This document shows positions 7,357-14,897 of a DNA stretch of 32,579 nt, one piece after another. Both the position numbers and the translations under genes were made by a program. Under the pieces are notes generated by a model. It searched no databases, had not been told where the DNA came from, and saw only the letters and a list, made by a program, of their open reading frames with translations. The first letter of the stretch is position 1. Every line of letters starts with the position of its first letter. Source of the DNA: Haloterrigena salina JCM 13891 (GTDB lineage: Archaea; Halobacteriota; Halobacteria; Halobacteriales; Natrialbaceae); contig NZ_AOIS01000011.1 of the NCBI RefSeq assembly GCF_000337495.1, positions 31,249-63,827 on the forward strand. Direction: 5' to 3'.

Positions 7357-8360
7357 CGGTCGCTACCGGCGTCGGCGCTGTCGGCGGCGCCGGTGTCGCC
7401 GTCGCGCGCAGTCGACTCCGGAACCGTCAACTCCGGCAACTGGCTCTCGATCAGGTCCCGATCCCGCTCGAACCAGTCGGGCAGGTGCAGCGACTCGCCG
7501 GGGCCGCCCTCGGGACCGGTGGCAGCGACGCCGTCACTCTCGGTCGCCAGTTCGAAGAGGACGCCGCCCGGTTCGCGGACGTACAGCGAGTGGAAGAAGT
7601 GGCGGTCCTTGACCCGCGAGACGTCGTGGCCGCGGTCGCCGAAGAGCTCCCGCCACTCGTGGAGTTCGTCCTCGCTCCCGACGCGGACCGCGACGTGGTG
7701 CAGGGTTCCGGGGCCCTCGCGGCCGAACTCGGCGGCTCGGTCGAGCACGTCGACGACCGTCGCTCGATCGCCGGCGGCGCGATACCGGGCTCGGTCGTCC
7801 AGTTCGGCCTCGTACTCGAAGCCCAGCGTCTCGAGCGTGCTCGCGGTCGCGTAGGGATTGACCGACAGTGTCGAGACGCCGTGGAGCGCGCGGATCGCGG
7901 ATTCGTCGGGAACCGGGCCGTCGGTCCACGGTTCGACGCCGCTCGGGTCCGGCGCGTCGGGCGGGCCGGCGACGAGTTCCAGTCGCGTCCCGTCGGGATC
8001 CTCGAATCGCAGGACGCGCTCCTCGAAGCGCTCGAGCGGGCCCTCGACCGCGACGTCGTGATCGGCGAGTCGGTCCCGCCAGTACTCGAGGGAGCCCGCG
8101 GGAACGGCGAACGCGACCGACGCGACCTGCGGTTTGCCGACCCGGCCCGGATCGGTGTGGGGGTCCGGGAAGTGGGTCAGGACCGTCCCCGGCGTGCCGA
8201 CCGCGTCGCCGAAGTAGAGGTGGTGCTGGAGGATGTCCTCGAAGTTCACCGTCTGGGTCGCGAGGCGAAGGCCGAGGACGCCCGCGTAGAAGTCGACGGC
8301 CGTCTGGGCGTCGCCGACCAGTCCCGTGACGTGGTGGAGTCCCGGCGTGTCGGGAGGCAT
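7353..8360 (-). CDS. VOC-family ring-cleaving dioxygenase (MhqO-like)
   Basis: A 335-aa protein made of two glyoxalase/VOC modules, typical of extradiol-type ring-cleaving dioxygenases of the LinE/MhqO group. Module 1 (about 6-130) begins GLHHVTGLVGDAQTAVDFY and ends RFEDPDGTRLELVAG. Module 2 (about 155-275) contains TLHHVAVRV and YVREPGGVLFELATE. Likely Fe(II) ligands are His10, His222 and Glu270, in the expected order. Typical substrates are hydroquinones and catechols. The downstream esterase gene overlaps its stop codon. A ribbon-helix-helix protein is encoded divergently 110 bases away and could be the regulator. The C-terminal tail (last 20 residues, Ala/Asp/Ser-rich) is unconserved in appearance. 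Confidence 0.9.
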   Translation of the reverse strand: MPPDTPGLHHVTGLVGDAQTAVDFYAGVLGLRLATQTVNFEDILQHHLYFGDAVGTPGTVLTHFPDPHTDPGRVGKPQVASVAFAVPAGSLEYWRDRLADHDVAVEGPLERFEERVLRFEDPDGTRLELVAGPPDAPDPSGVEPWTDGPVPDESAIRALHGVSTLSVNPYATASTLETLGFEYEAELDDRARYRAAGDRATVVDVLDRAAEFGREGPGTLHHVAVRVGSEDELHEWRELFGDRGHDVSRVKDRHFFHSLYVREPGGVLFELATESDGVAATGPEGGPGESLHLPDWFERDRDLIESQLPELTVPESTARDGDTGAADSADAGSDR

Positions 8361-8470
8361 GGTCGACGTTGGGCCTCGAGCGGAATAGCAGGTCGGGTCC
8401 CGGAAGCGGCGATCGAGTGGTCGTCTGACGAATCGTTAAGTGTCACGCCCGACGAATAGACGACAAACAG

Positions 8471-8875
8471 ATGGGCAACAAGAACAAGACGATCTCGTTT
8501 CGAGTGAACGAGGACGCGTTCGAGGCGCTCCAGGATATCGCCGAAGAGCGCGACATCTCGTTGTCCGCCGTCTTCCGGGACTACGTCGACCAACTGGTCG
8601 AACACGACGGGCAGGTCGAGGTCGTCCCCGAGGACGAACTCGAGGCGATGGGGAGCGATGACGGGGAGCAGACGTTTCCGCCGACCGTCGAGGTCCGCAA
8701 GAGCTTCGTCCGCGAACACGAGCGCCTCGAACTCGAGGCCGAACACCTCCGGGAGCAACTCGACGAGTACAAGGGCTACGTCAACGAGTTGCAGGACCGA
8801 CTCGAGGACGAGGAAGACGAGATCCTGTTGCTGGACGATCTAGACGAGGAAGACGAATCGTACCAGTTGCGATAG
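8471..8875 (+). CDS. Ribbon-helix-helix protein with coiled-coil tail
   Basis: A 134-aa protein. Residues 1-45 (MGNKNKTISFRVNEDAFEAL, then LSAVFRDYVDQLVEH) have the beta strand plus two helices of MetJ/Arc/CopG-type ribbon-helix-helix DNA-binding domains. Residues 75-125 form a strongly charged coiled coil (ERLELEAEHLREQLDEYKGY, then NELQDRLEDEEDE), and the C terminus is acidic. The whole protein is a plausible dimeric or higher-order DNA-binding protein. It is divergent from the dioxygenase/esterase pair, which makes local regulation possible but unproven. Many haloarchaea carry a similar stand-alone gene, so it may have a general role instead. The TATA-like TTAAG near 8436-8440 implies a leader of a few bases. 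Confidence 0.8.
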   Translation: MGNKNKTISFRVNEDAFEALQDIAEERDISLSAVFRDYVDQLVEHDGQVEVVPEDELEAMGSDDGEQTFPPTVEVRKSFVREHERLELEAEHLREQLDEYKGYVNELQDRLEDEEDEILLLDDLDEEDESYQLR

Positions 8876-9040
8876 TCGGCGCTCGGAGCAGATTGAACTG
8901 AACTGATTTCTGTGGTGGCGCGCGCCGGAGTTGGGAAACCGAAGCGTGAGTGCCCGCTGTGTGACTGCTGAATATCTCGGATGAATCGCCTCGAAATCAG
9001 GTTCCGCGGAACTCGGCCTGCTGCTTATAGCGATGGTACA

Positions 9041-9154
9041 TCAACCGAGATTCTTGAGTGAATCCGGCATCTCGCCGGTTACCAGCCATCGAAGGAGACT
9101 CCATCCGAGAGCGATCCAAAACACGATGACTGCCCCGAACAATACTTGCTCCAT
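9041..9154 (-). CDS. 37-residue single-helix membrane microprotein
   Basis: Reading complementary from ATG 9154 gives MEQVLFGAVIVFWIALGWSL, then LRWLVTGEMPDSLKNLG and a TGA stop. Residues 4-26 form one strongly hydrophobic membrane helix, followed by a short polar tail with a basic residue at the boundary. Coding reality is supported by a TATA box centred 23-24 bases upstream, the spacing of a leaderless haloarchaeal gene, and by the lack of any competing gene in this stretch. I do not recognise a family. It may be a membrane peptide that modulates a larger complex, but no partner is adjacent. Confidence 0.6.
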   Translation of the reverse strand: MEQVLFGAVIVFWIALGWSLLRWLVTGEMPDSLKNLG

Positions 9155-9173
9155 ACGCCTACGTACACACGAT

Positions 9174-9181
9174 TTTATAAA
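9174..9181 (-). promoter_or_regulatory. TATA box for the 37-aa membrane protein
   Basis: TTTATAAA (self-complementary) is centred at 9177.5, about 23 bases before ATG 9154, as expected for a leaderless transcript. Because it is a palindrome it could in principle also serve rightward transcription, but no rightward gene follows. Confidence 0.6.
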
Positions 9182-9302
9182 TTCATATTGGTTATTCTTC
9201 CAAATGTAGGTGCTGGATCGTCAGATCTGTTCTAGGCACGTGTAAGAAATAGTAAAATCGTGCGACGTTCCGTTTCTCCAGTCAGCAGCGGCAACGAGAG
9301 TA

Positions 9303-9758
9303 CTATCGGGCGAGATTCTGCTTCGCCTGCCGGATCTCGTCGCGTTTCTCGTCCTGACCGTCGATCCGCGCCAGTCCCTCGGCCGCCTCGAGCGTGCGGA
9401 CGCCGTTGTCCAGAAACGAGAGGACGTCGCCGGGGTAGGCGTAGACCATGTAGTCGTCGGTCATCACGTCGACGATCGCGTCCGGGCCCAGCCCCTGTGC
9501 GCGCAACTCGAGGAGGTACTGGATGAATTTTCGTTCCGGGCAGCCACAGTAGGGGTTGTTGTCGCAGCTACAGTCCAGGAAGTCCTCCGTGAAGTCGAGG
9601 ACACGATCCCGGGTCGCGTCGTCTAACTTCTCGAGGCCCTGACCCTGGAAGAGCATGTCCAGCGTCGCCCCCTTGAACGCGCCCTTCGGGATGTTCGTCT
9701 CGAGCTGGGAGCTGAGCTGCCGGTGGTTTTTGACGTAGATTTTATCGGTGATGGCCAC
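9303..9758 (-). CDS. DUF5814-like Cys-rich protein
   Basis: A 151-aa soluble protein starting with GTG. Residues 55-75 contain a cysteine cluster, DFLDCSCDNNPYCGCPERK, with four Cys that could bind zinc or an Fe-S cluster. It is followed by a conserved helical part, FIQYLLELRAQGLGPDAIVD, then MTDDYMVYAYPGDVLSFLDN. I recognise this as the domain named DUF5814, which in archaea is also found at the C terminus of a superfamily II helicase. Here it stands alone, with the helicase absent. The function is unknown; a nucleic-acid-related role is inferred only from that fusion. Confidence 0.75.
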   Translation of the reverse strand: MAITDKIYVKNHRQLSSQLETNIPKGAFKGATLDMLFQGQGLEKLDDATRDRVLDFTEDFLDCSCDNNPYCGCPERKFIQYLLELRAQGLGPDAIVDVMTDDYMVYAYPGDVLSFLDNGVRTLEAAEGLARIDGQDEKRDEIRQAKQNLAR

Positions 9759-9913
9759 GCGTTGGCGGCCCTAGCGGCGCTGGGCCGAAAAACGTCCCGG
9801 TCCGCGTCGCGGCCGGCGAGTGCCCCGGAATCACGCGGTACTGTCTCGCACGGACGCGTACTCGAGTCGTAACGTATTTCAGTTGGACCGGCCGTAACTG
9901 ATTGTGTAAGCGT

Positions 9914-9986
9914 GTCCGGGTTGGGGTAGTGGTTATCCTTCAGCCTTGTGGAGGCTGAGACGCGGGTTCGATTCTCGCACCCGGAC
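9914..9986 (+). tRNA. tRNA-His (anticodon GTG)
   Basis: The cloverleaf fits with acceptor TCCGGGT pairing ACCCGGA, anticodon stem CAGCC/GGCTG around loop TTGTGGA, and T arm GCGGG-TTCGATT-CTCGC (one G-U pair). The anticodon is at 9948-9950. The extra G at 9914 (position -1) pairs with C73 at 9986, the identity hallmark of tRNA-His and encoded in the gene here. No intron and no encoded CCA. The 22 bases at its 3' end are repeated 106 bases downstream. Confidence 0.95.
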
Positions 9987-10090
9987 TTCCTGCGGCGAAC
10001 AAACTCGTGAGCCGCAGGAGTCGTCAGAGAATCGAACTACGCGAGACGAACGAAGTGAGTCTCGCAGTCGGGTTCGATTCTCGCACCCGG
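9963..10090 (+). repeat. tRNA-His 3'-end direct repeat with internal hairpins
   Basis: The 22 bases at 9963-9984 (T arm plus 3' acceptor of tRNA-His) recur exactly at 10069-10090. Between the copies lie a hairpin CCTGCGGC/GCCGCAGG (stems near 9989 and 10010), an 11-base inverted copy of the T arm (GAGAATCGAAC, 10027-10037) and a second hairpin GCGAGAC/GTCTCGC (10041-10065) whose loop holds CGAACGAAGTGAG. The layout is therefore copy, hairpin, inverted copy, hairpin, copy. No protein is encoded. Confidence 0.85.
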
Positions 10091-10130
10091 CCATTTCGAA
10101 ACGGTATCGTGAACGAGCCGCCGGTGTCCG

Positions 10131-10988
10131 TCACATCGCGTTCTCGAGGAACCCGGTCAACCGCTCGACGAAGTACTCGGGTCGTTCCTCGGGGATCCAG
10201 TGGCCGGCCCGGTCGACGACCTCGCCGTCGACGTCGGTCGTGACCGCGTTCATGTCCGCGATTGGCAGCTCGCGGAAGGAGGTCGCGCCGCCGAGGGCGA
10301 GCACCGGCGTCTCGAGCGGGTCCTCGGCGTGCGCGTCGTTATTCTCGGCGTCCTCGTCGTAGGCGCGGTAGTACTCGAAGCCGCCCCGGAGCCCGCCGGG
10401 CTGGGAGTAACAGCGGACGTACTCGTCGCGGGCGTCGGTATCAATCGCTGAGGGGTCGTAGGCGCCCTGCTTGTAGAACCACGAGAGGTAGAGCCGCTCC
10501 CGTCCGGCGACCAGTCGTTCGGGCAGGTCGGGAACGGAGTGAAAGCGCGTGTGCCAGAGCCGCCGTTTCTCCTCCTCGCGGACGCCCGGGAGCCCGGCGT
10601 CGAGGACGCAGAGGGCGCCGACCTCGCCGCGATACTGGGCGGCGTAGGCGTAAGCCGTCGCCATCCCCCAGTCGTGGCCGACGAGCGCGATCGGGTCGTC
10701 GCCGAAGCCGAGGTGGGCGACGAGTTCGCGAACATCGGTCGCGACGGTGTCCTTGTCGTAGCCCGCCGCGGGCGTTTCGGAGTCGCCCATGCCGCGGAGA
10801 TCCGGCGCGATGACGGTGTAGTCGTCGGCGAGAGCGGGAATCACCGCGCGCCACTCGTACCAGGTTTGGGGCCAGCCGTGGAGCAACACCAGCGGCGGCC
10901 CCTCGCCCGCCGTCACGTAGTGCAGTTTGACGCCGTTCACTCGCGCCAGTCCGTGCTCGAGGTCGTCGAGCGCGTCCGCGTCGACCAT
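10131..10988 (-). CDS. Epoxide-hydrolase/dehalogenase-type alpha/beta hydrolase
   Basis: A 285-aa alpha/beta-fold hydrolase. The oxyanion motif is LLHGWPQTWYEWR (HGWP at 37-40), the nucleophile is Asp106 in VGHDWGMA, and the catalytic His is His263 in DRAGHWIPEE. An Asp nucleophile rather than Ser places it with epoxide hydrolases and haloacid/fluoroacetate-type dehalogenases. The cap domain (about 130-230) includes LYLSWFYKQG. The frame is open to GTG 11018, but ATG 10988 is preceded by a strong GGAGG five bases upstream, which fixes the start. It is a single gene, divergent from the zinc-ribbon gene. The substrate is not predictable from sequence. Confidence 0.88.
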   Translation of the reverse strand: MVDADALDDLEHGLARVNGVKLHYVTAGEGPPLVLLHGWPQTWYEWRAVIPALADDYTVIAPDLRGMGDSETPAAGYDKDTVATDVRELVAHLGFGDDPIALVGHDWGMATAYAYAAQYRGEVGALCVLDAGLPGVREEEKRRLWHTRFHSVPDLPERLVAGRERLYLSWFYKQGAYDPSAIDTDARDEYVRCYSQPGGLRGGFEYYRAYDEDAENNDAHAEDPLETPVLALGGATSFRELPIADMNAVTTDVDGEVVDRAGHWIPEERPEYFVERLTGFLENAM

Positions 10989-10993
10989 GTCCC

Positions 10994-10998
10994 CCTCC
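10994..10998 (-). promoter_or_regulatory. Shine-Dalgarno site deciding the hydrolase start
   Basis: On the minus strand GAGGAGGGGAC precedes ATG 10988; the GGAGG core ends 5 bases from the start codon. It decides between ATG 10988 and the upstream GTG 11018. Confidence 0.65.
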
Positions 10999-11103
10999 TC
11001 AAGGCCCGCGAAGTTCACTGTTCGGCCGCGGCCGGGGCGGCGTTCGAACCGCCCCGTGGATCCACGCGAACATCCAATATCGAGGGGGACCTACGCTCGA
11101 GCG

Positions 11104-11277
11104 ATGGCGACGACCGATCCGGACGATTCGTTCGATTGCGACACCTGCGGGCGGACGGTCGCGTTCGACGAGGCCCGTCGAACGAAAACGATGGGCGGGC
11201 TCGATCCGACGACGTGGCAGACCCTCTGTTGTCCCCACTGCGGCTCGCGCCTGAAGACTGTCTACGTCGGCGACTGA
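11104..11277 (+). CDS. Small zinc-ribbon protein
   Basis: A 57-aa protein with two CxxC knuckles: FDCDTCGR near residues 11-17 and LCCPHCGSRL near 43-52, separated by about 28 residues. This is the geometry of a zinc beta-ribbon. Start ATG 11104 is chosen because upstream in-frame sequence overlaps the divergent hydrolase start region and looks non-coding. Such mini zinc ribbons are numerous in haloarchaea and usually have no known function; they are often assumed to bind nucleic acid or protein. Confidence 0.75.
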   Translation: MATTDPDDSFDCDTCGRTVAFDEARRTKTMGGLDPTTWQTLCCPHCGSRLKTVYVGD

Positions 11278-11411
11278 TTGGCCGCTCGAGTCAGCGATTC
11301 CCGACCTGAGCGCTCGAGGCCGATACGAGATGCCGAACACCACCTCGAGTAGCCCGTTCGGCGGCGTGTTCATGCGTCCGCGTTTAGGACGGCGGTCGCG
11401 TACGAACCCGC

Positions 11412-12722
11412 ATGGCCAATGCCGGACTCGGACGGACCGTCGACGAGCCCGCACGGAACGCGGCGCTGGCCTGGATCGTCACGCTCGCGCTCGTCGCCTT
11501 CGCGATCAACCACGGCCTCGCCGAGTCGTACCGCTGGTTCGCCTTCACCGGCTTCGCGGTCGCGATCGTCCTGCTCCCGGTGGCCGCGTTCCGCGATCCG
11601 CTCGCGATGCCGCCGTGGGAACTGCTGGCGCTGGTCGCCGTTCCCGTCGTCGACGCGACGCTGTTCGGTCAGTCCTCGCTGACGACGGTCGCGACCTACG
11701 TTGCCGTCGCCGCGGTCGCGCTCGTCGCGACCGTGGAGATCGATCGGTTCACGGCCGTGCGAATGAACCACACGTTCGCGATCGTCCTGGTCGTGCTCAC
11801 GACGCTGGCGGTCGCCGGAACGTGGAACGTCGCTCAGTGGCTGGCCGACGTGACCGTCGGCACCAACTACGTCCTCGACGGTCGCTCGCAGGACGCCGCC
11901 AACCGCGCGCTGATGATCGACTTCGCGTACGCGGCCCTAGCCGGACTCCTCGCTAGCGTCGTCTTCGGGCGCTATTTTTCGTACGCGCCGAACGACAGCG
12001 ATCAGACGCGAGCGTACTCTCCCATCAACGACGCTCCGGGTGAGGCGGAGCCGGACGACGACGCGCCGGACGAAGAACCCGATCCGGTCCCGAGTCTGAT
12101 TCGCGACCGGTTGGACGCCCCCGACCGAACCGTCGAGATCCTCTCGCGAACGATGCAGGTCGCCCTCGCCGTCCTCCTGCTGTACGGGTTCGTCACGCGG
12201 GACCTGACGACGGTCTCCAACAGCGCCATCGCGCTCGGGATCACGTTCCTCCCCGCGGTGTTCGAACGGGACCGGCGACTGCCCCTCGAGCCGGGACTGG
12301 TCTTCTGGCTCACCGCGGCGGTGTTCCTACACGCGCTCGGCTCCGCGGGCCTCTACAGCTTCATCGGCCCGTGGGACAGTCTGACCCACACCGTCTCGGC
12401 GTCGATCGTCGCCGCGGCGGGCTACGCCGTCGTCCGGGCGATCGACCTCCACACCGACGAGATCTACTTCCCGCCGCGGATGCTGATCGCCTTCATCCTC
12501 GTGTTCGTGCTGGCCTTCGGCGTCCTCTGGGAGCTCCTGGAGTTCGCGCTCGACTGGAGCGCACAGCAACTCGGCCTCAGCGCGGTCGTCGCCCAGCACG
12601 GCCTCAATGACACGATCGTCGACCTCTTCTACGACGTCGTCGGCGCCGGCGTCGCCGCGATCTGGGGCTCGTTCTACCTCACCGAACTCTCGAATCGCAT
12701 CGCCAGCCAACTCGAGAGTTGA
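11412..12722 (+). CDS. Multi-helix membrane protein with internally duplicated fold (DUF2238/YjdF-like C half)
   Basis: A 436-aa integral membrane protein in two halves. Residues 15-190 and 243-425 each hold about five or six helices. They are joined by an acidic, Pro-rich cytoplasmic-type linker (about 191-240: APGEAEPDDDAPDEEPDPVP). The C half carries GPWDSLTHTVSASIVAAAGY, FGVLWELLEFALDW and NDTIVDLFYDVVGA, which resemble DUF2238/YjdF membrane proteins. The N half has matching but degenerate segments (VEIDRFT against RAIDLHT; WNVAQWLADVTVG against WELLEFALDWSAQ), so the gene arose by internal duplication. The conserved polar motifs occur only in the C half, suggesting that half keeps the active or ligand site. 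Function unknown. Confidence 0.78.
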   Translation: MANAGLGRTVDEPARNAALAWIVTLALVAFAINHGLAESYRWFAFTGFAVAIVLLPVAAFRDPLAMPPWELLALVAVPVVDATLFGQSSLTTVATYVAVAAVALVATVEIDRFTAVRMNHTFAIVLVVLTTLAVAGTWNVAQWLADVTVGTNYVLDGRSQDAANRALMIDFAYAALAGLLASVVFGRYFSYAPNDSDQTRAYSPINDAPGEAEPDDDAPDEEPDPVPSLIRDRLDAPDRTVEILSRTMQVALAVLLLYGFVTRDLTTVSNSAIALGITFLPAVFERDRRLPLEPGLVFWLTAAVFLHALGSAGLYSFIGPWDSLTHTVSASIVAAAGYAVVRAIDLHTDEIYFPPRMLIAFILVFVLAFGVLWELLEFALDWSAQQLGLSAVVAQHGLNDTIVDLFYDVVGAGVAAIWGSFYLTELSNRIASQLES

Positions 12723-12783
12723 GCCAGTCGACCGCTCGAGCCGACGCTCGAGAGAGACCCCAACGCTCGACGGCGTTCCGACG

Positions 12784-13014
12784 CTACGCCGACTCCTCGA
12801 GCTCGTCTCGCTCGGCGCGCTCGATCGGATATCGTCGGCCGTCGCCGAGCTCCGCGAGTGCCTCGTCGAAGTGGTCGATCCCGCGGCCGACCGCGTGGTG
12901 AAAATCTACGAGCGCGCCATGGGCTCGGCGTACTTCCTCGAGGCCGCGCTCGATCTCTTCGAGGGCCGCTCGCTCGTCGTCGGACAGGTCGGTGATCGGA
13001 GACAGATCACTCAT
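12784..13014 (-). CDS. Small acidic helical haloarchaeal protein
   Basis: A 76-aa protein, MSDLSPITDLSDDERAALEE, followed by a long amphipathic helix with ERGLEEVRRAHGALVDFHHA and VGRGIDHFDEALAEL. Charged heptads and two His-containing turns suggest a helical hairpin or coiled coil. It has no Cys, no signal and no membrane segment. It has strong G/C third-position bias and a clean start. I do not recognise a characterised family. It sits convergent to the membrane protein gene and upstream, in the same direction, of the PsiE-like gene, separated from it by about 120 bases. Confidence 0.65.
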   Translation of the reverse strand: MSDLSPITDLSDDERAALEEIERGLEEVRRAHGALVDFHHAVGRGIDHFDEALAELGDGRRYPIERAERDELEESA

Positions 13015-13171
13015 ACCGACCGTCTCTCGGTCGAGTAGTTAGAGATACGGCCTGAATTGACGGGGTGTCGCGCGTCGGTGGAACCGGACCGCGGATCGAG
13101 CGCTCTCGCGGGACGCCTCTCGTCTGTACGGGCCGGAGGTTAGTCGACGGGACCGAAACGGGCGGCCGGAC

Positions 13172-13666
13172 TCACGGCGACCTCCCGTACACGCGCTCCG
13201 CGAAGAGCAACGCGACGAGTCCGAAGATGATGATCGTGTACGAGATCGCGGCGAACAGGGCGTCTTGCGTGCTCGCGTACTCGCTCGTCCGGAAGATGAT
13301 CGCTTTTCGGACCATCGCGATCACTCCCGTGTAGATCACGAGCCTGACGATCTGTCGGGTGTCGCTCTCCTGCGTGTACGCGATGACCGTGTGATACACT
13401 TCGACGATTATCAGCAAGAGGAGCCCCGTGTCGATGAACCCGATGACGACGAGCGGATCGGTGATGTTCCCCGTTTGAATCGACCGCAGGATCTGCAGCG
13501 TCAGATCGACGACCCCGATCGCAAAGAGGATCGCGAAGACCCACGCGGCGACCAGTTCGACGTATCGAATGAACTGATCCGCCACCGCGGCGATCCGGTC
13601 GGGATCGACGACGGTAGCGGGAGCGTCGGACGCCGGTCCTCGAGAACCGTTTTCGTCGTCAGTCAT
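13172..13666 (-). CDS. PsiE-like (phosphate-starvation-inducible family) membrane protein
   Basis: A 164-aa protein with a hydrophilic N terminus (MTDDENGSRGPASDAP) and four membrane helices: FIRYVELVAAWVFAILFAIG, PLVVIGFIDTGLLLLIIVEV, RLVIYTGVIAMVRKAIIF and AAISYTIIIFGLVALLF. The order of helices, the EVYHTVIAY segment after helix 2 and the RKAII motif in helix 3 match the PsiE / phosphate-starvation-inducible membrane family. ATG 13666 is chosen; the longer frame to 13891 would add an Arg/Ser-rich segment that looks like non-coding sequence. The biochemical role of PsiE proteins is unknown even in Escherichia coli. Confidence 0.8.
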   Translation of the reverse strand: MTDDENGSRGPASDAPATVVDPDRIAAVADQFIRYVELVAAWVFAILFAIGVVDLTLQILRSIQTGNITDPLVVIGFIDTGLLLLIIVEVYHTVIAYTQESDTRQIVRLVIYTGVIAMVRKAIIFRTSEYASTQDALFAAISYTIIIFGLVALLFAERVYGRSP

Positions 13667-13739
13667 AGCCGTTCGGAGACCGTACGGTCCAGACGTCGAT
13701 TCGGACGAGGATAAGCGTTCCCGGGCGGAGGGACATCGT

Positions 13740-14039
13740 ACGCCGGCGACGGTTCCGACCGCTCTCAGCCCCTCCGACGCACGCAGGGCTCGCAGCAGCG
13801 GTCGGCGTCTCGCGATGGACGGGCAACGCGTCGGCGGCGGCCGATACGGTTCGAGCCGCGAACTGGCGGCCGATTTCGACTGCCGGATCAAGGGCGTCTT
13901 CCGCTACGAACCGGGCGACGACTGATCGCCGCAGGCGACGATCACGTCGATCCGCAATCCGTTTCCGAAGGCCGATGCGATCACCGACGGCCTGCGTCGG
14001 AACGGCGTCGACGTCAGAGAGGGATCGCGGCAGAAGCGC
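13740..14039 (+). other. Possible decayed coding sequence (no intact gene)
   Basis: These 300 bases hold no convincing intact gene. The plus frame through 13815 reads MDGQRVGGGRYGSSRELAAD, then FDCRIKGVFRYEPGDD and TGA (13923-13925). The same frame continues after the stop as NPFPKADAITDGLRRNGVDV. That last stretch resembles the ADAIRDxLxxxGVxV helix near the C terminus of cysteinyl-tRNA synthetases, but it is short and the resemblance may be chance. It could be a broken gene remnant or spurious high-GC reading. Confidence 0.25.
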
Positions 14040-14897
14040 TCAGTCGGCCGCGTCGGTCAACCGCTGGACCTCGTCCTCGGACAGCGACAGCTGCGAGGCC
14101 GCGACGTTCGACTCGAGGTGCTCCGGACTCGAGGTGCCCGGAATCGGCAGGATAACCGCCGACCGCTCGAGGAGCCACGCCAGGGCGACCTGGCGGCGCG
14201 TCGCGTCGTGTTCGTCGGCGATCTCGTCCAGGAGATCGCCGTGCTCGTCGACGTCGTCGCCGTTGATCGGCGCCCACGGAATGAAGCCGATCCCCTCCTC
14301 GGTACAGAGTTCGAGGGCGTCGGCGGCGCCGCGGTCGCCGACGTTGTAGCGGTTCTGGACCGTCGCGATCTCGACCTGCTCGCGGGCCTGATCGATGTGT
14401 TCCGGCGAGACGTTGCTGAGCCCCACCTCGTCGACGAGCCCCTCGTCTTTGAGTTCGGCGAAGGCCGCAACCGAGTCCTCGAAGGGCGTGTCGTCGTCGG
14501 GCCGGTGGAACTGGTAGAGGTCGATAGTATCGGTCTGCAGGCGATCCAGCGAGGTGAGCACCTGATTGCGGATGTAGTCGGGATCGCCGTGGGCGAGCCA
14601 CTCGCCCTCGCGGTTGCGCAACAGGCCGGCCTTGGTCGCAACCAGCACGTCGTCGCGATCGCCGATCGCCTCGCCGATGAGCCGTTCGCTGACTGCGGGG
14701 CCGTAGGAGTCGGCCGTGTCGACGAGATCGACGCCGATATCGACCGCCCGCTGGAGCACCTCGCGGGCCTGGTCCTCGTCCTCGGGCGGCCCGATGATCT
14801 CGTCGCCGGTGAGACGCATCGCCCCGAAGCCGAGCCGATGAACGGTTCTGTCTCCGATCTCGAACGTGTCGCTCTCGTTTTGTGGTGTCTCGCTCAC
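14040..14897 (-). CDS. Aldo/keto reductase
   Basis: A 285-aa NAD(P)H-dependent oxidoreductase with a TIM-barrel fold. The catalytic tetrad is present: Asp60 and Tyr65 in LVDTADSYG, Lys89 in VATKAGL, and His131 in LYQFHRPDD. IPIPGTSSPEHLESN near the C terminus is the cofactor phosphate-binding loop. The longest frame starts at GTG 14942, but GTG 14897 (SETPQNESD...) is favoured because GGTTATGCG, a TATA-like box, lies about 27 bases upstream, giving a leaderless transcript. It is a single gene. The substrate is unknown; such enzymes reduce aldehydes or ketones or oxidise sugars. Confidence 0.88.
   Translation of the reverse strand: MSETPQNESDTFEIGDRTVHRLGFGAMRLTGDEIIGPPEDEDQAREVLQRAVDIGVDLVDTADSYGPAVSERLIGEAIGDRDDVLVATKAGLLRNREGEWLAHGDPDYIRNQVLTSLDRLQTDTIDLYQFHRPDDDTPFEDSVAAFAELKDEGLVDEVGLSNVSPEHIDQAREQVEIATVQNRYNVGDRGAADALELCTEEGIGFIPWAPINGDDVDEHGDLLDEIADEHDATRRQVALAWLLERSAVILPIPGTSSPEHLESNVAASQLSLSEDEVQRLTDAAD

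Noticed and set aside
9963-10090. Integrated element bounded by tRNA-His attachment sites
   Set aside because: Only 84 bases lie between the two copies and no integrase or other gene is there, so it cannot be an element; an old excision scar remains possible and is noted under the findings.
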